Assembly: GCA_030830285.1 (NCBI GenBank)
Contig: JAURNF010000094.1
Span: 1-6,167 of the forward strand
Direction of reading: 5' to 3'
DNA length: 6,167 bases
Source: Candidatus Kapaibacterium sp.
GTDB lineage: Bacteria > Bacteroidota > Ignavibacteria > Kapaibacteriales > Kapaibacteriaceae
Of this stretch, positions 1-6,165 are shown in pieces. How positions within the stretch are numbered: position 1 is the stretch's first letter; each line of letters starts with the position of its first letter. The notes under the pieces were generated by a model. It did not search any database. It was not told where the DNA came from and saw nothing but the letters and a program-made list of their open reading frames with translations. Made by a program: the position numbers and the translations under genes.

Positions 1-2208
1 GTCGAACATCGCACGCACACGACCAGCGAACTGACCGCACACAAAGATGTCACCAACGTTAAGCGTACCCTTCTGCACAATCACTGTTACCACGTTACCA
101 CGCCCCTTGTCGACGTGTGCTTCGATAACAGCAGCACGTGCAGCGCGTTCCGGATTTGCCTTGAGTTCGAGAAGGTCCGCTTCGAGGAGAATCTTCTCGA
201 GAAGTTGCGGGATGTTTGTTCCGAGCTTTGCAGAAATCTCTGCAACCTGGAACTTGCCACCCCAGTCTTCGACCAACACGCCGTGATCGGCAAGCTGCTG
301 GCGAATACGATCCGGATTTGCGTCTGGACGATCGATCTTGTTGATTGCAACCACGATCGGAACGTTCGCAGCTTGCGCGTGCGAGATAGCTTCGATCGTT
401 TGTGGCATCACACTATCGTCAGCAGAAACCACAAGTACCACAATGTCTGTGACTTGTGCACCGCGAGCACGCATAGCGGTAAACGCTTCGTGACCAGGTG
501 TATCGAGGAAGCTGATCTTCCGACCAGATGGTGTTTCTACGCGGTATGCACCGATGTGCTGCGTAATACCACCAGCTTCACCAGCAACCACGTTTGCATT
601 ACGGATGTAGTCAAGCAACGATGTCTTACCATGGTCAACGTGACCCATGATGGTAACGATCGGTGAGCGCGGCTGAAGTGTTTCTGGTGCGTCTTCATCG
701 TCTTGCACCTCTTGTTCAGCCTGATCATCGAGAAACTCAACTTCGAATCCGTAGTCGGACGCGATCAGCGTGATCGTGTCCTTATCGAGTCGCTGGTTGA
801 TGGATACCATCAAACCAAGACTCATACACTTCATGATGATATCTGATGCCGTTACGCGCATCAGGTTCGCGAGGTCGGCCGTTGTCACAAACTCGGACAA
901 GCGAAGGATCGTACCCTCACGTGCGAGTTCCTCTTGACGAATGGCCTCCTTCTCTTCACGCTCCATGCGCTTGCGCTGACGGAGCTTGGCACGTCCACCC
1001 GTTGGGTTGACTTCCATACCGCTCAACGTCTGACGGATTGCGCGTGTGACGTCGGAATCCGACACCTGCGTGCGCATTCCCTTGGCGCCAGCCTTCTTCT
1101 TCTTGTTGTCGACCTTCTTTGCTCCACCAGCCGGAGCATTCGGTCCGAACGACGGACCATCATTGCGACGCGCTGGTCCACCGCCGGCGTATCCGCCACT
1201 AGTTCCAGTACCACCGCCCTGGCCAGGCCCACGTCCGCGTGCTGCCATCGCGTCGCCAATAGCGCCGCGCTGACCACCATCACGTCCGCCACCACCAGCC
1301 GGGCGCTCTTGACGCTTCGGACGAGGAGGCGCCTTCGGCACGAGGTCGATCTTTCCGAGCACCGTCAAACCACGCAGTTGCGTAGATCCAGACGGGTTGT
1401 ATTCAACTTCAATGACACCCTTGCGACGACGCTTGCCCTTCTTTTCATCGCCGTCAGCAGCAGCCTCTTCCGTCGCAGCAGGCGCAGCTTCCTCGCTTGC
1501 CTTTGCATCGGCTGGCTGCACAGGGGCTGGAGCAGATGTTTCTACTGGAGCAGATGCCACCGGTTCTTGCGGAGCTGCTGCTTCCGGAGCAATCGCCTCG
1601 GGCTCGGGTGCAGGTGCTGGAGTCGCTGCCTTCGGTGCTGCTGGAACCTTGCCGGTCTTGAGCGCCTTCTTAGCCTGCTCGAGCACCTTGGCAGCTGCCT
1701 CTTCCTTTGCCTTGATCGCACCTACGTCAATGACCTGTCCAACCGACGGACCAGCCACTGGCTGCTCTGGTTCGGCTAGCGCGGGCTCTGGGGCAACCTC
1801 TTGCACTGGAACAGGTGTCGGCTCGGCGACAGGTTCATGATGTTGGGCTACAACCTCGGCACTAGGTGCCTCGGCGTGCGTCTCAATTGGACGCTCGAGT
1901 CGCTCTTCGATCTCGCGTTCACGCTCGTGCGCTTCGGCGATGGTATCGATCGACACAGCACTGCCCTGCTCGAGATGGGTCTTGCGCACTTGTTGTTGAC
2001 GCTGAACCTTCTCGCGCTGCTTTTGCGCTGTCTTGAGCTCCTTGGCAAACTTCTCGATCACGAGATCAGTCTGCTCATCGGTTAGCACCGTGGTAGCCTT
2101 GTTTTCGAGCTTGTGGCCCTTTGATGCAAGGTATTCCACGATCGCGTCACGACCGATGTTGATCTGACTTGCGACCTTGAAGAGCTTATTTCCGGCGGAA
2201 CCTGCCAT
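1..2208 (-). CDS. infB: Translation initiation factor IF-2 (C-terminus missing at window edge)
   Basis: IF-2 is the cytoplasmic GTPase that brings fMet-tRNA to the 30S subunit and promotes 50S joining. The 736 visible codons start at ATG 2206-2208 and run open to base 1. Residues 8-30 form the small N-terminal IF2_N-like helix module. Residues about 100-255 are Ala/Pro/Glu-rich linker. Residues about 266-290 hold a conserved-looking strand segment ending VLGKIDL. Residues 304-362 are Gly/Arg-rich, followed by a basic stretch. Residues about 434-491 are the second IF2_N domain. The G domain shows GHVDHGKT (522-529), GGITQH (546-551), DTPGHE (569-574), NKID (623-626) and SAKLG (659-663), so all five G motifs are intact. 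Domain 2 has just begun at the edge. The rest of domain 2 and the tRNA-binding C domains lie outside the window. It is the third gene of the operon, 11 nt after nusA. The family assignment is certain; the total length is unknown. Confidence 0.98.
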   Translation of the reverse strand, partial: MAGSAGNKLFKVASQINIGRDAIVEYLASKGHKLENKATTVLTDEQTDLVIEKFAKELKTAQKQREKVQRQQQVRKTHLEQGSAVSIDTIAEAHEREREIEERLERPIETHAEAPSAEVVAQHHEPVAEPTPVPVQEVAPEPALAEPEQPVAGPSVGQVIDVGAIKAKEEAAAKVLEQAKKALKTGKVPAAPKAATPAPAPEPEAIAPEAAAPQEPVASAPVETSAPAPVQPADAKASEEAAPAATEEAAADGDEKKGKRRRKGVIEVEYNPSGSTQLRGLTVLGKIDLVPKAPPRPKRQERPAGGGGRDGGQRGAIGDAMAARGRGPGQGGGTGTSGGYAGGGPARRNDGPSFGPNAPAGGAKKVDNKKKKAGAKGMRTQVSDSDVTRAIRQTLSGMEVNPTGGRAKLRQRKRMEREEKEAIRQEELAREGTILRLSEFVTTADLANLMRVTASDIIMKCMSLGLMVSINQRLDKDTITLIASDYGFEVEFLDDQAEQEVQDDEDAPETLQPRSPIVTIMGHVDHGKTSLLDYIRNANVVAGEAGGITQHIGAYRVETPSGRKISFLDTPGHEAFTAMRARGAQVTDIVVLVVSADDSVMPQTIEAISHAQAANVPIVVAINKIDRPDANPDRIRQQLADHGVLVEDWGGKFQVAEISAKLGTNIPQLLEKILLEADLLELKANPERAARAAVIEAHVDKGRGNVVTVIVQKGTLNVGDIFVCGQFAGRVRAMFD

Positions 2209-2211
2209 ACG

Positions 2212-2217
2212 TCCTTC
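2212..2217 (-). promoter_or_regulatory. Possible ribosome binding site of infB (GAAGGA)
   Basis: On the minus strand GAAGGA lies in the 11-nt gap between the nusA stop and the infB ATG. It is only 3 nt from the ATG, closer than an ideal Shine-Dalgarno. Initiation may therefore lean on translational coupling with nusA. No other in-frame start upstream fits before the nusA stop. Confidence 0.45.
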
Positions 2218-2219
2218 GC

Positions 2220-3683
2220 TTAATCCTCTACCTGTTCGTCGCCGTCAGTCGAAGCTTCTTCTGCTTCACCTTCATCGGCGAGTTCTTGTTCGTACACCTC
2301 AGGTGTATCCTCGGCGTACGATTCTGCAATGTCATCGCTCTGACCATCAGTTGATTCGCCACGCTCGAGTGCAGCAGCTGCCTCTTCAAGCGCGATGAGA
2401 TACGATTGGTCTTCGCGTTCTTCGAATTCTTCCATCATGATCGTACGAATGCGAACGATCTTTTCCTTCGGGATGATGCCCAAGAGCACAGTTGGATCGG
2501 CTTCGAGGAACTCGCGCGCAGTTTCAATTCCTGCACGAACAAGTTGTTCGAAGATGTCGCGACCGATTTCATCGCGGAACTCAACAAGCTCGATGTCCTC
2601 AGCACCTTCCTTCACAAGCGACAACGAGTAGCCTGTGAGCTTTGATGCGAGACGCACGTTTTGACCCTGCTTACCGATGGCAAGTGACACCTGATCATCC
2701 GGCACGACAACCGTCGCTTGACGTCCGTCTTCCGAAATCTGAACGTCACGAACCTTCGCAGGTGACAATGCACGTGCAATGAAGAGGCGTGCGTCGTCAG
2801 TAAACTCGATGATGTCGATGTTCTCGTTGCCGAGCTCGCGCACGATCGAGTGAATACGAATGCCCTTCATACCAACGCACGCACCCACTGGGTCGACGCG
2901 CTCGTCGAACGACGTTACCGCAACCTTTGCACGCTCACCTGGTTCACGCGCAATTGCGCGGATCTCGATGATGCCGTCGTAAATCTCAGGGATTTCCTGC
3001 TCGAACAATCGCGCCATGAATGAATCATCGGCACGCGAAAGAATCAGATCAGGAAGTCCTGTTGCACCACCAGAGCGGCGCACTTCCTTGAGAATTGCCT
3101 TGACTTGCTGGTTCTTCTTGAGACGCTCCGTAGGGATCTGCTCTTCACGTGGAAGACGCATCTCAACCTTGTTGTGCATCACGAGGATGTTGTTCGGACG
3201 AACCTGATAGATCTCGCCGATGATCACCTCGCCAACACGCTTGGCGTACTCTTCGTAGATGTTGTCCTTCTCAACGTCGCGAATACGCTGGTTGAGATTT
3301 TGAATTGCTTGTGCGATCAATCGACGTCCAAACGAATCAGCAATGTTCTCGAGAGTGATTTCCTCGATGTGCTCGTCGCCGATCTCTGGATCATCGCCTG
3401 TGACTTCACGAACTTCCTCTGCGGAGATCTGCGTCTCAGGGTTCTCAACCTCTTCAACGATTTCCCGCATGAGATAGATTTCGATGTCGCCCTTCTCCAT
3501 GTTTACGATGATGTCGAAGTTGGCTTCAAGGCCATACTTCTTCTTCACCATCGCTGACAATGTTTCTTCAACAATGCCCTGCAGGAGATCACGGTCAATG
3601 CTCTTCTCACGGGCCATCTCATTGAAGGCCTCGATGATGAGCTTCTTGTTGTCGACTTGTTGCTTTACCTTACGGCGTGCCAT
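2220..3683 (-). CDS. nusA: Transcription termination/antitermination factor NusA
   Basis: NusA binds RNA polymerase and nascent RNA, and modulates pausing, intrinsic termination and antitermination. The 487-residue product has the family order. An N-terminal RNA-polymerase-binding domain covers about 1-142, and S1 covers about 145-205 (GEVIIGEIYQV at 151-161). KH1 has its loop in GACVGMKGIR (267-276), and KH2 has the GKQG loop (337-340) in AIGKQGQNVRLAS. Residues about 375-425 look like one degenerate helix-hairpin-helix unit. The last 60 residues are a strongly acidic, probably disordered tail. The length is near that of the E. coli protein (495), but I do not see its two clear C-terminal acidic repeats. 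The start at ATG 3681-3683 gives MARRKVKQQ and has a well-spaced AGGA. It lies 9 nt after rimP and 11 nt before infB, which supports co-transcription. The assignment is certain. Confidence 0.98.
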   Translation of the reverse strand: MARRKVKQQVDNKKLIIEAFNEMAREKSIDRDLLQGIVEETLSAMVKKKYGLEANFDIIVNMEKGDIEIYLMREIVEEVENPETQISAEEVREVTGDDPEIGDEHIEEITLENIADSFGRRLIAQAIQNLNQRIRDVEKDNIYEEYAKRVGEVIIGEIYQVRPNNILVMHNKVEMRLPREEQIPTERLKKNQQVKAILKEVRRSGGATGLPDLILSRADDSFMARLFEQEIPEIYDGIIEIRAIAREPGERAKVAVTSFDERVDPVGACVGMKGIRIHSIVRELGNENIDIIEFTDDARLFIARALSPAKVRDVQISEDGRQATVVVPDDQVSLAIGKQGQNVRLASKLTGYSLSLVKEGAEDIELVEFRDEIGRDIFEQLVRAGIETAREFLEADPTVLLGIIPKEKIVRIRTIMMEEFEEREDQSYLIALEEAAAALERGESTDGQSDDIAESYAEDTPEVYEQELADEGEAEEASTDGDEQVED

Positions 3684-3690
3684 GATGTCG

Positions 3691-3694
3691 TCCT
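3691..3694 (-). promoter_or_regulatory. Ribosome binding site of nusA overlapping the rimP stop codon
   Basis: The minus strand reads TTC TAG GAC GAC ATC ATG. The AGGA core uses the last two bases of the rimP stop codon TAG and sits 7 nt before the nusA ATG. The stop and the ribosome binding site are physically shared, which is expected for translational coupling and helps fix the nusA start. Confidence 0.7.
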
Positions 3695-4157
3695 AGAACG
3701 TTATCACCACCCGAGCCTCTGCGATATCAACCGCGTGAAGCGATACCGGTGGCTTGGATTCTTTTTTTTGTTGCGCCGGCTGAACGTCGAGACCCTGGTC
3801 ATCCGCACGCAAGAGCGTGCCTTGAATCACAGAGCCATCAGTGTGCACCACGCGCACCGTTCTGCCAACATGTTTCGTCAGTTGCCATAGAAACTTCACC
3901 GGAGCCTCAGCCCCTGGTGAAGACACATCGACCGCCCTTAGGCGGCCGGCGAATTCGTCATTCTCCAACCGCTCATCAAGTGCGCGGCTGACCGCTCGAC
4001 AATGCTCGTGCGTGATACCAGTTGGAGCGTCCAACATGATATCCAGCACAAGCTGGCGTGCTTGACCACGAACAACTACGTCGACGAGAACGACCCCGAC
4101 CTCGGAACAAATGTCCTCGATCATCGTCCGGATCCGATCCGGAAGGGTCTCCTTCAT
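3693..4157 (-). CDS. rimP: Ribosome maturation factor RimP
   Basis: RimP is a cytoplasmic factor that binds free 30S subunits and helps late assembly around protein S12. The product is 154 residues, the usual family length. Residues 1-75 fit the N-terminal alpha/beta domain (VGVVLVDVVV at 20-29). The family signature VDVSSPG is at 76-82, where most homologues continue LDRPL but this one reads AEAPVKF. Residues about 95-154 fit the C-terminal SH3-like barrel (HVGRTVRVVHTDG, IQGTLL). Start ATG 4155-4157 gives the normal helix before the first strand; GGAG lies 4 nt upstream. It is the first gene of rimP-nusA-infB, an order conserved across many bacteria. A run of eight A residues (3762-3769) encodes part of QQKKE in a loop of the SH3 domain. 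The loss of the Leu-Asp-Arg after SSPG is a departure from the consensus, but the reading frame is intact. Confidence 0.96.
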   Translation of the reverse strand: MKETLPDRIRTMIEDICSEVGVVLVDVVVRGQARQLVLDIMLDAPTGITHEHCRAVSRALDERLENDEFAGRLRAVDVSSPGAEAPVKFLWQLTKHVGRTVRVVHTDGSVIQGTLLRADDQGLDVQPAQQKKESKPPVSLHAVDIAEARVVITF

Positions 4158-4188
4158 ACAACTCCGCGTTCACGTCAATCACTAGAAA

Positions 4189-4219
4189 CGAAAAGTGGGC
4201 TCGCGAGCCCACCCTTTCG
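4189..4219 (-). terminator. Strong stem-loop with T-tract between gcdH and rimP
   Basis: The core is a perfect 18-bp palindrome at 4195-4212, with arms GTGGGC and GCCCAC around TCGCGA. The stem extends outward after a small internal bulge by CGAAA/TTTCG (4189-4193 with 4215-4219). Read on the minus strand the hairpin is followed at once by TTTTCGTTTC, an interrupted U-tract. This is the form of an intrinsic terminator for the minus strand. It could end the gcdH transcript. If the TATATTTG at 4228-4235 is a promoter, it instead lies inside the rimP-nusA-infB leader and could act as an attenuator. On the plus strand the following bases are CC then TTTCGACC, which is weaker. Confidence 0.75.
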
Positions 4220-4227
4220 ACCGAATC

Positions 4228-4235
4228 CAAATATA
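4228..4235 (-). promoter_or_regulatory. Candidate -7 promoter element TATATTTG for rimP-nusA-infB
   Basis: The minus strand reads TATATTTG, an exact match to the Bacteroidota -7 consensus TAnnTTTG. It is about 70 nt upstream of the rimP ATG and predicts a start near 4221-4224. I see no good TTTG-type -33 partner at the expected distance, so the call rests on one element. The resulting leader would begin just before the palindromic hairpin. Confidence 0.4.
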
Positions 4236-4245
4236 AGCAACTTTT

Positions 4246-4266
4246 CCACAGGGACGTTCCCCGTGG
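4246..4266 (-). other. Stem-loop just after the gcdH stop codon
   Basis: The minus strand can form CCACGGGG - AACGU - CCCUGUGG, an 8-bp stem with one G-U pair and a 5-nt loop. It begins about 10 nt after the gcdH TGA. It is followed by AAAAG and not by a U-tract, so it is not an intrinsic terminator alone. The G-U pair becomes an A-C mismatch on the plus strand, so the structure favours minus-strand RNA. It could protect the mRNA 3' end. Confidence 0.45.
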
Positions 4267-4275
4267 GGGTTGAAA

Positions 4276-5442
4276 TCATGGCGCAAATGCTCCAATACCG
4301 GTGATGTCCTGTCCGATAATGAGGGTGTGCATTTCGTGCGTACCCTCGTAGGTCTTGACCGATTCGAGGTTCGCGGCATGGCGCATGACTGGGTATTCGT
4401 CCAAAATGCCGTTGGCACCGTGGATTTCACGGCTCATACGAGCAATCGTGAGGGCCATTTCGCAGTTATTTCGCTTGGCGAGCGACACGTGCTGTGGACG
4501 TAAGGTGTTCTGCTCCTTGATCTTACCGAGACGCCAGCACAGAAGCTGCGCCTTGGTGATCTCGTTCAGCATCCACACAAGCTTGTCCTGAATGAGCTGG
4601 AAGCCGGCAATTGGCTTTCCGAAGGCAATGCGGCTCTTGGCATAGTTCAGGGACGAGTCGTAGCAGGCCATGGCGGCCCCTACCACACCCCACGCAATGC
4701 CGTACCGGGCTTGGGTCAGACATGAAAGTGGTCCGCGAAGACCTTCCACTCCTGGAAGGATGTTCTCTTCCGGAAGGAACACGTCTTGGAACACCAATTC
4801 CGATGTTACCGAGGCGCGAAGTGAGTGCTTACCCTTCATTTCCGGCGCTGTAAAGCCCTTCATGCCCTTTTCGACCAAGAAGCCACGCACCACACCGTCG
4901 AGCTTTGCCCAGACTACAGCAACATCGGCCAACGTGCCGTTGGTGATCCACATCTTAGCGCCGTTCAGAATGAAGCCCCCGTCGACCTTCTTTGCGTTCG
5001 TTGTCATCGACGCTGGGTTTGATCCAGCATCTGGCTCTGTGAGGCCAAAACAACCAATGGCATCGCCTGCTGCAAGCTTCGGCAACCACTTACGCTTCTG
5101 CTCTTCCGAGCCGTAGGTGTAAATCGGATACATCACAAGCGAGCTCTGCACAGAGGCAAACGAACGGATACCCGAATCGCCGCGCTCAAGCTCCTGCATG
5201 GCTAGTCCGTAACAGGTGTAGTTCATTCCAGCACACCCGTACTCCTGCGGCAGCGTGATGCCAAAGAGGCCAATCTCGGCCATCTTCTTTACAAGATGGA
5301 GCGGGAACGTTCCCTCGCGCGCATTGTGCTCAATGATCGGCAGGATCTCGTTATCGACGAAGTCACGTACGGTTTGGCGAACAAGCTTCTCTTCATCCGA
5401 CAAAAGTTCGTCGAGCTGGTAGTAGTCAGGGTGCTGAAACAT
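4276..5442 (-). CDS. gcdH: Glutaryl-CoA dehydrogenase (FAD-dependent acyl-CoA dehydrogenase family)
   Basis: The enzyme oxidises glutaryl-CoA and, in the usual form, decarboxylates it to crotonyl-CoA, passing electrons to ETF. It acts in lysine, tryptophan and aromatic-acid catabolism. The 388-residue product has the full acyl-CoA dehydrogenase fold: N-terminal helices (about 1-128), middle beta domain (about 129-240; CFGLTEPDAGSNP at 131-143, WITN at 165-168) and C-terminal helices (RIAFGKP at 271-277). It resembles human GCDH in RSFASVQSSLV (93-103), ARYGIAWGV (245-253), KRNNC (323-327) and TYEGTHE (364-370). The catalytic base is E366. R93 corresponds to the glutaryl-carboxylate-binding arginine. 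From memory, E86, R93, S94, T167 and Y365 match positions kept in decarboxylating forms. I start it at ATG 5440-5442 (MFQHPDYY). The open frame extends to 5643, but that stretch runs into the divergent gene and does not resemble the family. No Shine-Dalgarno is visible. It is a single-gene unit. Confidence 0.93.
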   Translation of the reverse strand: MFQHPDYYQLDELLSDEEKLVRQTVRDFVDNEILPIIEHNAREGTFPLHLVKKMAEIGLFGITLPQEYGCAGMNYTCYGLAMQELERGDSGIRSFASVQSSLVMYPIYTYGSEEQKRKWLPKLAAGDAIGCFGLTEPDAGSNPASMTTNAKKVDGGFILNGAKMWITNGTLADVAVVWAKLDGVVRGFLVEKGMKGFTAPEMKGKHSLRASVTSELVFQDVFLPEENILPGVEGLRGPLSCLTQARYGIAWGVVGAAMACYDSSLNYAKSRIAFGKPIAGFQLIQDKLVWMLNEITKAQLLCWRLGKIKEQNTLRPQHVSLAKRNNCEMALTIARMSREIHGANGILDEYPVMRHAANLESVKTYEGTHEMHTLIIGQDITGIGAFAP

Positions 5443-5490
5443 GATCTGTGCTGGTGTTGATGAACGGGGCCGAACCCCAAAAATGCATCG

Positions 5491-5498
5491 CAAAGTTA
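5491..5498 (-). promoter_or_regulatory. Candidate -7 promoter element TAACTTTG for gcdH
   Basis: The minus strand reads TAACTTTG, an exact TAnnTTTG match, 48 nt upstream of the gcdH ATG in the 101-bp divergent intergenic region. It implies a leader of roughly 40 nt. A clear TTTG -33 element is not obvious at the expected distance (TGTG and GATG are the nearest resemblances). Confidence 0.45.
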
Positions 5499-5530
5499 CG
5501 GTAATTGCGCTACCACACGCATCGGGATAG

Positions 5531-5538
5531 TAGCTTCG
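5531..5538 (+). promoter_or_regulatory. Weak candidate -7 element TAGCTTCG for the DinB-like gene
   Basis: TAGCTTCG matches TAnnTTTG in all but one fixed position and lies only 5 nt before ATG 5544. A TTG at 5505-5507 stands 23 nt upstream as a possible -33 partner. If real, transcription would start at or next to the ATG, giving a leaderless or near-leaderless mRNA. Confidence 0.25.
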
Positions 5539-5543
5539 TATCC

Positions 5544-6074
5544 ATGAATCAACACCTGCTAACGCCGCCCACCGCCGGAGAATTCCCCACGTATTATGGG
5601 GTGTACATCGAACAGGTGGCTGCAAGCCCCCTCGACCAAGCATTCACGCGTCAACCGGATGAGTTGCGAGCGATGCTCGCTGACTGCTCTCCGGAACAGG
5701 CTTCCTTCCGCTATGCAGAAGGCAAGTGGAGCGTTCGTGAGGTTGTAGGACACATGGTCGATTGCGAACGGATCTTTGCAATGCGTGCTCTGTGCATTGC
5801 ACGGGGCGAGCAGCAGCCCCTCCCGGGCTTCGATGAGAATGCCTACGTCGATAGCGCTCGATTTGATCAACGAACACTGGCATCGCTGTTAGATGAGTTC
5901 GCTGCCGTTCGTGCGGCCTCCGTGGCACTCTATGCATCATTCAACGAAGAAGATCTCCAGCGCCGCGGCACGGCAAATGGCGGTACGTGTACGCCGCACG
6001 CTATCGCGTGGATCTTGGTTGGACACGTGTTGCACCACACGCGAGTGCTTCAAGAACGCTACAACGTAGCATGA
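5544..6074 (+). CDS. DinB/YfiT-like putative metal-dependent four-helix-bundle protein
   Basis: This belongs to the DinB-like superfamily, whose members bind a divalent metal through three histidines. The superfamily includes thiol-S-transferase-type enzymes, hydrolases and many proteins of unknown substrate. The 176-residue product carries the usual pattern: KWSVREVVGHMVDCERIF (61-78) supplies H70, and GHVLHHTRVLQERY (160-173) supplies H161 and H165 near the C-terminus. Predicted helices fill the rest, and there is no signal peptide or membrane segment. I start at ATG 5544 (MNQHLLTPP). A longer frame from TTG 5505 adds 13 poorly conserved-looking residues. Neither start has a convincing Shine-Dalgarno. 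It is divergent from gcdH, sharing a 101-bp region, and is followed by a hairpin terminator, so it is probably monocistronic. Family membership is fairly sure; the substrate is unknown, and neighbouring genes do not suggest one. Confidence 0.88.
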   Translation: MNQHLLTPPTAGEFPTYYGVYIEQVAASPLDQAFTRQPDELRAMLADCSPEQASFRYAEGKWSVREVVGHMVDCERIFAMRALCIARGEQQPLPGFDENAYVDSARFDQRTLASLLDEFAAVRAASVALYASFNEEDLQRRGTANGGTCTPHAIAWILVGHVLHHTRVLQERYNVA

Positions 6075-6108
6075 TCGTAGCATGAACACTCCGACTGTAT
6101 AGTTTTGC

Positions 6109-6140
6109 AGTGCCATGCTTGAGCATGGCACTTCTGTTTC
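6109..6140 (+). terminator. Intrinsic terminator of the DinB-like gene
   Basis: A perfect 10-bp stem (AGTGCCATGC / GCATGGCACT, 6109-6118 with 6123-6132) closes a TTGA loop. It is followed by a T-rich but interrupted tail ending TTCTGTTTC. It begins 35 nt after the stop codon. On the minus strand the stem is followed by GCAAAAC, so it acts on the plus strand only. Confidence 0.7.
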
Positions 6141-6142
6141 AC

Positions 6143-6165
6143 GACCGAAAGGTCCGCAATGGACC
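6143..6165. other. Overlapping alternative small hairpins at the right edge
   Basis: GACC-GAAA-GGTC (6143-6154) forms a 4-bp stem with a GNRA-type loop. GGTCC-GCAAT-GGACC (6151-6165) forms a 5-bp stem using the same GGTC. The two are mutually exclusive. On the minus strand the second is followed by TTTCGG, so it could be the end of a convergent gene outside the window. I see no gene in 6075-6167. Confidence 0.25.

Noticed and set aside
934..1840. Long plus-strand open frames opposite infB
   Set aside because: They are antisense shadows of the Ala/Pro/Gly-rich IF-2 arm, with compositionally biased Ser/Arg/Ala products and no recognisable domain. The minus-strand frame has clear IF-2 motifs.
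3105..3557. 150-codon plus-strand frame opposite nusA
   Set aside because: It is a shadow of nusA: the product is a Leu/Val-rich complement with no domain or start signals.
4195..4212. 18-bp palindrome as a repressor operator or restriction/attachment site
   Set aside because: The flanking CGAAA/TTTCG extension and the T-rich tract on one side fit an RNA stem-loop terminator better. No second copy or regulator gene is present in the window.
5443..5643. N-terminal extension of the acyl-CoA dehydrogenase
   Set aside because: The extra 67 residues do not resemble the family, and their codons overlap the promoter region and first codons of the divergent DinB-like gene. MFQHPDYY gives the normal family length.
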